Assembly (NCBI GenBank): GCA_958510825.1
Contig: OY294048.1
Span: 22,585,589-22,649,588 of the forward strand
From: Brachypterus glaber
Taxonomy: Eukaryota > Arthropoda > Insecta > Coleoptera > Kateretidae
Direction of reading: 5' to 3'
Length of the DNA stretch: 64,000 bases
This document shows positions 55,369-64,000 of the stretch, in pieces (the stretch's first letter is position 1; the number at the start of each line of letters is the position of its first letter). Below the pieces are notes generated by a model. That model did not search any database and was not told where the DNA came from. It saw only the letters and a list, made by a program, of their open reading frames with translations. The translations under genes were made by a program, and so were the position numbers.

Positions 55369-57050
55369 AGAACCATCAATATTACCTTTTAATGTTTGAA
55401 AATATTGTTATTAATAAGTATTTTGATTTTTATTTTTAAATTCTAAATTACTAATTTCAGTCCTAAAACACACATTTTTGAAATGTCTGAAAACACTTCT
55501 GAAAAAATCTGAAAAAAAAAATAGAGATCCTTTTTGACACATTTTTGAAAATATTAAAACAAAATATTTCAAATCTACTTCCCAGTTTTACTCGTGTCAT
55601 TAAAGGGTATGCATTTTGATCGTAAGATGCATATTTACTAAGATAACCGCACTCCCCCTAAAATTCAAGATAGCGGGTTCCTCTTACGAAAATCACCCTG
55701 TGAAAAAGTATCAGGAGTGTTCTGTTACTATCTACTAATACTACCCTTTAAAATATCAGCTATTGTACATTTATTTGCATATTACATTATTATTTGGCTG
55801 GACTATAGTTTAATTAACGCTGATCGATAGTTTTAATAAGAACAATTTTAAAAATGAAAATAACGCAATTTGGTCATGATTCAAAAAGTGTACAGAAAAA
55901 CTGTGGTTAATTTTGGTACGGTTTTATTGCAATTTAAAACAAGAGTTGACAAGTTGACTAATTACCGTACGATCTCTTTACATAACACTACTCATGAATA
56001 AAATGGGCCTTGTTTCTTCAAACGAAATTATTTTTGGCAATTTTAGAATCTATTCATAGAAAGTATCGATTTCTCACTACCGTAGAAAATATCCATTTTT
56101 AAAAAATTTGAACGCGATAAACGAAATCTGATATAAAATTTGTTTTCAGTCAGCCAAATTTAGGAATCGCGGGATGGAGGACAGGGGGTAAAATATTGAG
56201 AATATCTCAATCTTAAGTTGGGTAATTTTTGTTTATGCCAAACTATGTCGGATAATATTACTGGGTTTTCTTGTTCAAAATATGCGAACATAACTCATGT
56301 AATATGGCTAGGCAGAAAAAACGAAAACAATGCACCGAAATCTGCTACCAGAACTTGGTTTATATCGATTTTTGATTAAAAAAACACGTATCAGTGAGAA
56401 TCAAAAAATCAATTTTTGCCTAAAAAGAAAGCAACTGAAAGTTTAATTTACATTTTTTCCGCTTATTTCAAATATGTATTTAAAAATCAAACTAAAAGGT
56501 GTAGGTAATTTTAGTTGCAACTTAAACAGGTTTTGGGTTAAACTAGTTAGTTTTATAGTAGTAATCAACAAAAAATAAAATTTATACCTGAACTAGCCGC
56601 GAAGCCCCTTTTGGCACGGTAATGTTAATAGTGTTTCCCGTCTTAGCATGGCCAGTTCTACGTATAGTCAATTCTCTTTATGATATTTGCCAAATTCATG
56701 TACTAATGCTACATTAAGGTGTACCTTATATTGCTATCACATTTTGAATATTTTAGAAATTTCGGAAAGCATTGTATTCGTGCAAAATTTTTCAAAAAAA
56801 TGCGTATTTTAGCGTTTTTTGACGTTTTATGTCGATATAAATCAATTTCAAGCAAAAGAAAAAATTGTCGGTCGATCTGGGAAATCTTATGGGCATAACT
56901 TAAGAACTCTTTAATCTAAAAACTTGAAATTTTACCAAAAGTTCTAGCTCGGGATTGTTTTTGGTGAACATTGGGGTGCAGCAAGGGGGGCAAATGGGGA
57001 AAAATACATTTTTTTAGAAAATTTTTAAAATTTATTACTTATGGCAGTAA
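55369..57050. other. No gene recognised
   Basis: AT-rich, with no frame above 60 codons. The first ~40 bases on the minus strand stay open and in phase with 53136 (see the exon entry). No convincing repeat structure up to 57050. Confidence 0.4.
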
Positions 57051-57310
57051 TTTGTTATTACTTTTACATAAAAGTAATAATTACTAGTGAGCAGTAATTT
57101 ATTATAGTACACTAATAATAAATTATAATTCTCCATAATAATTACACTAGTAATAAATAGGCAAATAATTATAATTAATACTGTCAGTAATAAATTACTA
57201 GTAGTTAATATTTAAACTAGTAATAAAGTAATAAATTACAGTACAGTAATTACAGAAATTTAATTACTGCCAACAATAAATTTCTAGAATTATAGTTATT
57301 ATATCTCCCC
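57051..57310. repeat. Degenerate 'taataattact' simple repeat
   Basis: Variants of 'agtaataaatta', 'ctagtaataa' and 'aattact' follow one another for about 260 bp. Direct and inverted forms mix, so no fixed period can be given. Confidence 0.65.
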
Positions 57311-57828
57311 AATACAAGGGCAGCTGAGTAAGATACAAATACAATAAAATAAGTACAGTAAATATAAAACTATTTATTTATGAAATAGAAAATAATTTAT
57401 GTCATAAATTCTCAGTATATTTCAGTTGATACTTTCATTACAATAAAAGGCTACCCGGGTCGGACAACAGGAATTTCAAATTATTTCTAATTTTTGGTGT
57501 TGTTTAATACATACCAATGCCAAATAAAATTATATGTCTGTACTACATAATCCTTTAAACAGGCCCGGACTAGGGAAATTTGGCCAAAACGGCAATTCTA
57601 TAATTTAGCCACTAATTTATTATAGATTAATCTAATTACTCCAAGGTAAAATGTGCTGGTAACGCATATAACCCGTAGCCACATTTTTCACCGATGTGTT
57701 CCTTATTTACTGAAGATTTGATAATAAGACTGCTATCTAATATTTATTAAAAAATATAGGTAGTTTCTAAATCAAAATTAGAAAAAACACTGCCCATTTA
57801 CAAATGCCATGGCCACCAATAAATGAGT

Positions 57829-58130
57829 TCAAGTCATATTTTGCTAACTTCTGAAAGTTTCGACCTAAAAATATGAAATTTGGTGTGAGTGTGATCAATC
57901 GTGTGAGTGTGATCAATCGACGCATCTGTCAAATTGACAGTTCAAGGTCATATTTTGATAAGTTTTAAATACCTTGACATAGAAACATGCAATTTGTTAT
58001 GGAAGGCATTTGGAACAAGACAAATCGATCCAAATGTAAAAATAACAGTTCAAGGTTATAATTTGCTATCTTTTAAAAGCCTCGAACTAGAATCATGAAA
58101 TTACAGTTCAAGGTCATATTTTCCTAATTT
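57829..58130 (+). repeat. ~105-110 bp degenerate tandem repeat
   Basis: 'agttcaaggtcatatttt' and variants start units at about 57829, 57940, 58047 and 58108. Within the first unit 'gtgtgagtgtgatcaatcg' is itself duplicated. Each unit has a 'atgaaatt' or 'atgcaattt' word and a 'gacagtt' end. Non-coding. Its minus-strand neighbour, LINE D, begins at about 58303. Confidence 0.6.
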
Positions 58131-58839
58131 TTTAACGCCTAGACCAAGATATATAAAATTGATAGTTCAGTATTAAGGGAAAAAAGCCAAAATCTTGATA
58201 AAAACGATTAATTTTTTATTCTTAAAACACCATGATGCGTTTCGACCGTTCGGTCATTTTCAAATGGTTACATATAAAAAACTACGTCAAAACCTCCATA
58301 GTTAAGTTCAAAGTTCAAAGTTCATTTAATTGATGTCTCAACTTAAAAAAGTTTTACACAAGTCAAAAATAGTATATAAAAGAGTTATTTTTTAACTGAT
58401 TTAAAAAAAAATTAAGATAATTTAAAATCATACTTACAATTTACATTTAAAAATATTAAAATGAGAAAACACTTATATTTAAGTTTAAAAATTCATCAAA
58501 GGTGTAAAACGCTTTGTCTATTAAAAATTTTTTGATTTTGGTTTGTAAGTTTTAAAGTACAAATCCCTTATACAAAGAGGTAATTTATTATAAAATACTG
58601 GGCATAGTACAGGGTTGAAATTCTAGAGGTATTTAGCCTCAAATAATTAATTCTCATGTCTTTATTTGATCTAAGTAAGTGTGTATGGATATTTTCAGAC
58701 ACCCTGTATTTACCACAGTTTGTTTTAGCATAAATAAGGCATTCGTAAATGTATCTGCTAGGTAATGTGAAAATTTTTAGGTCTATAAATTTTTGTTTTA
58801 CATCAGCTCTATAACTTAACTTAAGCCGGCTAAAACTCT

Positions 58840-61260
58840 AAGAGCACGGCGCTGCAAACCAAACAGTCTGTTTAGGTCCGTTGAATGTCCCCAAGCCAGT
58901 AAACCATATGTACAATTGCTCATAACTAGCGAGTGGTATATCATTAAACATGTATCCATTTCAACAATTTTTACCAAGTTTTTTTAAGAGAAATACTGAC
59001 TTTGAGATTTTTTTGGAGGTTGTATCAATATGTTTTTTAAATGACAAAGTAACATCTATCTCAACGCCCAAAAATTTCACAACTTTTCCTTTGTCATCAT
59101 CACTTAAATGCCTAAGTGAGAAAACAATATTATCGGTTTTTGTATTATTTAGCGTTAGTTTATTCGCTCTAAACCAATCTTCAACACGGCTTATTATATT
59201 TTGCATTTCAGACTTAAGGTGATTATAACTTGGATGAGATTTTACAATTGTGGTGTCATCCGCAAAAAGTACTGCCTCGGCCTCATCATCATCCACCGAC
59301 ATAAATAAATCATTAATATATATATGAGAAAGAGCAAGGGCCCCAATAAGGACCCCTGGGGTATACCAAACAAGATAGCTTCTTCCTCAGAGAGTTCCCC
59401 ATTTATTGAGGTGATCTGTTTCCTATTTTTAAGATAAGTTTCAATAAGTTCTAGGGCAACCTCACTGAAACCGTAATATTTTAACTTTTCCAGAAGGGTG
59501 GGGTGGTCTACACAATCAAAAGCTTTCGTTAGGTCACATAATACTGCTTCAATGAATTCTTTGTCTTCAAAACCTAATATAATCTTTTCCATTAATTGGA
59601 GTATTGCTAAAGTTGTATTTTTCTTTTTTCTAAAACCGAATTGGTTTTTTGAGAAAAGATTATTTTTTTCGAAATAATTATAAATTTGGCTTTTTAAAAG
59701 TTGTTCAAAAATTTTTGATATTACGGGTATCAGTGAAATTGGCCTATAATTATTTAAGTCATTCTTATCACCCTTTTAAAAACAGGAATCACCTTTGAAA
59801 TTTTAAAACAGTCAGGATATGTACCCTCCTGTATACATGAATTAAATAATTTTGTTAAGTGGTATCAACAAGACAGTATTTATTTCAAATATGTCCCTAC
59901 TGGTTTTGTTTTTTAAAGAGTTTATTGCATCTCTAACATCAAACTGTGAGAACTCTCTGAAGGAGAAGCCTCTTGATTTATCAAGATTTAATTTATGCAG
60001 GTGGACAGATGCATCAGCCTTCGGCTTATCTAGGTTACTTACCAATTTTTTGGCTATCTGAGTGAAAAAAAGTGTTAAATTCATTGGGAGATATTGTTAC
60101 TTCGTCATTTATATTTTTTACCTTATGCCTGTGTTGGTTTACAACGCTCCATGCTGCTTTGACACTGTTTGATGATGCGTTAATAAAGCTGGAGTTAGCA
60201 TTTTTCTTGGCTTTATTTATTTCCTTTTTATAAATTTGTTTTTGTTTCTTGATTTCATCAGATATTTCACTGTACCTAAAATTTTCATAAAACTCATTTA
60301 AAAATTTGATATGTTCCCTTCTTTTATGAAGATCGGAATTGAACCAAGAAACTGTTTGATTTTTATTTAGGTTTTGTTTTGTTAAGGGAAAAGATAATTT
60401 AATATTGTTGGTTATAGTGTGCATAAATGCATTTAATTTGTTATTTAAATCTAGGCCGGAATCCAAAAATGACCAATCCTGTGACTCTAACTTATTTTTA
60501 AAAATGACTTTACCTGCATTTGTATAAGGTCGATAAAACTTTGATGAAATATTTTCTTTAAAAAGTGTTTTCACAGGTACACATATATTTACCATTTTAT
60601 GGTCAGACAAAAAGGGGTTATAGACATACGTTTTAAAATCAATTAAATCACAAAAGTTTACAAAAATATTGTCTAAACACGCATTCTTCCTAGTATTTTC
60701 ATGTATTTGCTGGTAGAAGCCAAAACAGTTCACCATGTCAGTAAACCTGATTGTTTTTGTATTGGTTAAGTCTTCAAAGTGTATATTGTAATCCCCCAGC
60801 AGCAAAACATTTTTATTCTTATGTTTTAGCAGGTTTAGAAGGTTTTCCAAAATATTCTCAAAGTTTTCGTATGACCCATCAGGGGACCTGTATATACTAT
60901 GATGTGTCCATTTATTTCTATCGCTGCGAACTCACAGTCAAATTCTACACTCATTTTGTTTATGTAGTCAAGGTTTTTTACTTGTAAATCCTTGTGGCAT
61001 AGTATCATTGACCCACCCTTAATGTTTACCTTTCTGAAGAAGTGGGAAGCTAGCTTATAGTTTTCAATGTATAAAACTTCCGCCTCTGAAGTTGTTAGGT
61101 GGTGTTCGGTCAAACAAATTATGTCTTCTTGTCTTTGATTGATCATAACTTCAAGTTCTTCAATCTTGTTCCTAATAGATTGTATATTAAGGTGCATTAT
61201 GTTGAGATTTGTTTTGGTTTTCGGTGTCGAGTCCGATTCTTTTTGCACGAAAAACGTCAA
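58840..61260 (-). pseudogene. LINE D ORF2: endonuclease and reverse transcriptase
   Basis: The endonuclease shows IMHLNIQSIRNKIEELE, CLTEHHL, then after a break at about 60850 VLLLGDYNIHFED (catalytic Asp and Asn) and FLSDHKMVN. A linker with helical, Lys-rich sequence follows. The RT shows FEKNNLFSKNQFGFR, AVLCDLTKAFDCVDH, FGIPQGSLLGPLLFLIY and, after a frame shift at about 59300, VLFADDTTIVKS (catalytic pair intact), WFRANKLTLNNTKT and KFLGVEID. Breaks near 60850, 60040, 59770, 59300 and 58950 show it is dead. Most blocks resemble LINE B more than LINE A. Confidence 0.8.
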
Positions 61261-62141
61261 ACTTTTTCACCATCACGTTCTCGGGCCATACACTATGCAC
61301 AAATACTTCATTTAGACGACAGTAGTTGAAACCGACTTTAAATGCTTTGGTTTTACTTAAGTTTTTTTTATGTTTACGAATTTCTTCCACGTCAAAATTA
61401 ATATTTGGTAGGTGTTTATTTAAATGTTTTTGAAAGCTGTCAGATGTCATATCGCTGCGTCCTCTGCCTACAAAAAGCCATGCGTTTTTGTCAGCGGCAC
61501 TAAACCCCGCATCAGATTGGGCCGTTCCAATGATTGCATTGTTTGATTTTCTTGTATTGTTTTTCGCTGCCTGCGAGTCTTTTTTTCTTAAATACCTGGG
61601 TTTTTCCCATTCGTTTTTATTATGTTGGGTCAACTCAATGTATTTATTTAGGTTTATTTCTGATGGCTTTGTTACCTCTGTTTTTTCTATCGGACGATTT
61701 TTACCTGTACCGGCATTTAAGTCTGCGACTGTAGAGTCTGGTGACTTGTGATGTTGCCGTGTATTTTCTCTTGCCTATTATCAGGTGCTAAATTTTTATT
61801 TTCTCTATTTTGGTTTGGTTGTTTTTTTAATAAGTCTATGAGAAGTTCTTGTTCACTCACTCTTTTCTCGAGGTGATGCATCAGCTTCGCCTGGTGATTA
61901 ATTTCCAGTTGAAGAATTTCCACATTTTTTTCTGTGACGTCATCCGCTTGTTTACTTTCGACAGGAATTGAATGATTTAGATGTAATTTTACCATATTTG
62001 ATAGTTTGTTTGCGTCGATTCACTCATATTTATTTTTAGATTTTTTGGAACACATTTATTTACTAAAGTAGCCACTATTTCATCTTTATTTAATCTTTGA
62101 AGATTCTGCGTAAGGAACGACACGTCAACTACGTCCGCCAT
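61190..62141 (-). pseudogene. LINE D ORF1: coiled-coil, gag-like protein
   Basis: The start is ATG at 62141 (MADVVDVSFLTQNLQRLNK). After a shift near 61990 a coiled coil follows (NVEILQLEINHQAKLMHHLE and onward, about 61920-61800), then a basic and polar linker. After another shift near 61720 comes a C-terminal domain with WLFVGRGRSDMT, FKVGFNYCRLNEVF and VHSVWPENVMVKKF. The last block, with F-K-V and W-P-x-x-V-x-V-x-x-F, matches the ORF1 C-terminal domain seen in LINE A. Likely role: RNA binding and trimer formation. Confidence 0.7.
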
Positions 62142-62235
62142 CTTACCTCTCCTTAACCAAAGAACACAAAAATTTAACATTTAATTATGAAATATCAATT
62201 ACACTAGGCAACACGGTTTCTTGCCCTGATTGGAG

Positions 62236-62452
62236 TCATATGTTTTTTAACTAATTTTGGGTCGCTGAAACCAAATCTGGCCTCAGAATATTTCTATTAC
62301 CTAAGTTTTCTGAGAAAAATGAGATAAAATGTTAAAAAATCATTATTTTATCCCTCTTTTGTTCTAAATTCATGGGAGATAAAAATATTCCGAGGACGAA
62401 TTTAGATTCGGCGACTCAATATTAGTTAAAAAATACATAACTTAAAACATGG
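62236..62452. repeat. Hairpin MITE, ~62 bp arms
   Basis: The left arm (about 62238-62300: 'ttttttaactaattttggg', 'gtcgctgaa', 'aatctggcctc') pairs with the right arm (about 62390-62450: 'ttcggcgac', 'ttagttaaaaaat'). The arms are imperfect. Non-coding. Confidence 0.6.
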
Positions 62453-62809
62453 AAACTTTAAATTCATAGGTAGAATAAATAGGGGTATTATGAAAAAAAA
62501 ATATTAAAAAAAATGGATAATGTGACAAATCTAAGAAGGGGTGGAGGGTAAGAAGAAGGGTGTATAAGGGGACAAGCTTATCGCCAAGTACTTATGTCAA
62601 AAATCATTACTAGGGGGTTAAAAATGAACTAAAAAAATGTTACGTAATATGGTTTTTATGTAATAAAGTAACATTTTTATGATGTAGAACCATTAAAAAA
62701 ACAAAAAAAAATACACATACAAATAATTTGTTTTATAAATTATTTTTAAATTTGCATAATTGCCTGTACTAAAATTTAAAAAAAAAAGACGTTCTGGATT
62801 TTTTTTATG
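62453..62809. other. No gene recognised before the second gap
   Basis: AT-rich sequence with one purine-rich stretch (about 62535-62575). Frames that run into the following N run are not evidence of coding. Confidence 0.4.
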
Positions 62810-63009
62810 NNNNNNNNNNNNNNNNNNNNNNNNNNNNNNNNNNNNNNNNNNNNNNNNNNNNNNNNNNNNNNNNNNNNNNNNNNNNNNNNNNNNNNNNNNN
62901 NNNNNNNNNNNNNNNNNNNNNNNNNNNNNNNNNNNNNNNNNNNNNNNNNNNNNNNNNNNNNNNNNNNNNNNNNNNNNNNNNNNNNNNNNNNNNNNNNNNN
63001 NNNNNNNNN
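62810..63009. other. Assembly gap (200 N)
   Basis: Exactly 200 N. The body of the piggyBac-like element probably lies in or left of it. Confidence 0.99.
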
Positions 63010-63243
63010 CTAGACGTGTAATAAAACGAAATAATCCAGATTGGTAGATCTACTGTATTTAACGCTAAAAGATTATGCAATGTTGGAAACCATATTCCAA
63101 TAAAAGGAACTAGAAGACGGTGCTGCTATTGCAGTTCAAAACGGTTACAGAATAGATCTAGTCTTATTTGTGCCGAATGCAAGGTTGCCTTATGCCTTGA
63201 ATGCTTTGCACCGTTTCATCAGTTTGAAAACAAAGAAAATTAG
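63010..63243 (+). pseudogene. piggyBac-like transposase, C-terminal cysteine-rich domain
   Basis: The frame from about 63041 to the stop at 63241-63243 reads FNAKRLCNVGNHIPIKG, then RRRCCYCS, RSSLICAECKVALCLECF, HQFE. The order C-x2-C ... C-x2-C ... LC-x2-CF ... H is the cross-brace zinc domain that closes piggyBac transposases and binds the end of the element. The catalytic DDD part is in or beyond the gap. In-frame stops upstream of 63040 suggest decay or a frame change. Confidence 0.75.
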
Positions 63244-63615
63244 GATCTGTGATTTGATTTATAGAAGATTATTTATAAGTCATAAAATATTAACTATTTT
63301 GTTTTTCATTTTGTGATTTTTAAAGTGTTTATTTTTAAGTTTGTTTTTCGTGTTCCTGCTTAGTTTAGTTTTAATTATTCTACTATAAAATAGTCTAGTC
63401 TTAGTCTTATTTGTGCCGAATGCAAGGTTGTCTTATACCTCGAATGCTTTGCACCGTATTATCAGTTTGAAAATAAAGAAAATTAGGATCTACGAGTTTG
63501 AATTATAAAAGATTTCTTTTAAGTTATAAAATATTAACTATTTTGTTTTTCATTTTGTGATTTTTCTAGTGTTTATTTTAAAGTTTGTTTTTCGTGTTCC
63601 TGCTTAGTTTAATTT
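63150..63615 (+). repeat. Tandem duplication of the piggyBac 3' coding end
   Basis: The segment from 'agtcttatttgtgccgaat' (about 63158) to 'ttttaattatt' (about 63378) recurs from about 63401 to 63620 with 90-95 % identity by eye. The second copy repeats the end of the cysteine domain (with a Cys-to-Tyr-type change: 'ttatacctcgaatgc' for 'ttatgccttgaatgc') and the stop. Confidence 0.8.
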
Positions 63616-63894
63616 TAATTACTCGACCTTAAAATAAAATATTAAATAAACGTTCAGTTTTTCTTTTATTTTAATAAATTTTATGTTTTATTATATGGTA
63701 CATATATGTACCAGCGCACACTCACTGTTTTATTTTCCCGAGAACGCTTACTGGTACATATATGCACCTCCCCATTAGAACCAAACGAATAAAAAAATAA
63801 ATAAAAATTGCTATTATTGATAAATATTATCAAAAAAAACCCTTATAAGAAAATCAATATTTAAAAAACCCCTTCTATTCTGCCCGTTACAGGG
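63616..63894 (+). mobile_element. piggyBac-like 3' end with TTAA flank
   Basis: The element ends '...tctgcccgttacaggg' at 63894, directly followed by TTAA (63895-63898). On the other strand this reads TTAA-CCCTGTAACGGG, the form of a piggyBac terminus. Subterminally lie two copies of 'tggtacatatatgyacc' (about 63698 and 63754), one a perfect palindrome, probably transposase-binding repeats. The left end of the element was not seen in the window. Confidence 0.65.
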
Positions 63895-64000
63895 TTAAAT
63901 CATATAAATCTTATAATTTATTCTCATATTTCTCTCTAATTTTGTCCTCATTTTTACAGTGTATTGTCATGTAAACAGATCGTACTCCAATTAGTTTAAA

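Larger units (their letters stand above)
58303..62170 (-). mobile_element. LINE D: degraded Jockey/CR1-group LINE
   Basis: On the minus strand the order is ORF1 (from an ATG at 62141), ORF2 endonuclease (about 61215-60560), RT (about 59840-58960) and a 3' UTR. The 3' UTR ends in a short tandem tail of 'gaacttt' (58303-58325 on the plus strand as aagttcaaagttcaaag). Such a heptamer-like tail is typical of CR1-group elements. Frames are broken several times. Length (3.9 kb) suggests a nearly full element. No target duplication was found by eye. Confidence 0.75.

Noticed and set aside
62760..63080. Frames running through the second N run
   Set aside because: Same reason; only the cysteine-rich end after 63041 is supported.
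1..64000. tRNA, rRNA or small nuclear RNA genes
   Set aside because: No cloverleaf with A and B boxes and no rRNA-like block was found by reading; a covariance-model scan was not possible.

Overview
The window is an AT-rich, intergenic-like piece of an insect nuclear genome, built almost entirely of transposable elements, foldback repeats and one satellite. No intact host gene, tRNA or rRNA was recognised. The assignment to insects (perhaps a beetle) is an inference from the repeat types: Tc1/mariner and piggyBac transposases, Jockey/CR1-group and RNase H-bearing LINEs, a Ty3/gypsy LTR element, and short foldback elements ending in 'aggggtgattctac'. Two runs of 200 N (23626-23825 and 62810-63009) are assembly gaps.

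Layout. 1-2085: foldback repeats. 2329-9496: a broken, multi-exon gene for an eukaryotic tyrosine recombinase of Crypton-like type. Its parts are an acidic repeat region, zinc fingers, an R...GH...Y catalytic core, a 3.9 kb intron filled with two large foldback elements, and a C-terminal basic Myb-like exon. A second broken copy lies at 23826-24406 beside the first gap. 9797-12565: a run of nested hairpins, including a Tc1-type MITE. 12951-22716: about 8 kb of a ~67 bp satellite, split by a 1.8 kb DNA transposon (17892-19712) with a perfect 4 bp target duplication.

24601-35350 is a stack of insertions. A broken LINE (B) carries a 'ggtgattctac' foldback and, at its distal side, an 8.5 kb CACG-ended foldback element (24601-33137). 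That element carries a Tc1-type foldback (26209-32183). The Tc1-type foldback in turn holds a Tc1 copy with a truncated transposase and a LINE (A) with an uninterrupted endonuclease-RT frame. 35873-50672 is a second stack: an RNase H LINE (C), flanked by a 13 bp target duplication, split by a ~9.9 kb Ty3/gypsy element on the same (minus) strand. 53137-55364 is another CACG-ended element with a 4 bp duplication; it encodes cysteine-rich modules that resemble the N-terminal zinc region of RAG1. 58303-62170 is a degraded Jockey/CR1-group LINE (D). The window ends with the 3' end of a piggyBac-like element at a TTAA (63894/63895).

The most interesting thread is the CACG family. Three elements (17892-19712, 24601-33137, 53137-55364) share CACG termini and 4 bp (or 3 of 4 bp) target duplications, and two of them encode the same Cys-x2-Cys peptide. 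The second thread is the Crypton-like recombinase: its exon phases still match across a 3.9 kb intron although the reading frame is broken. All frames, motifs, inverted repeats and target duplications were read by eye; no database search was possible.
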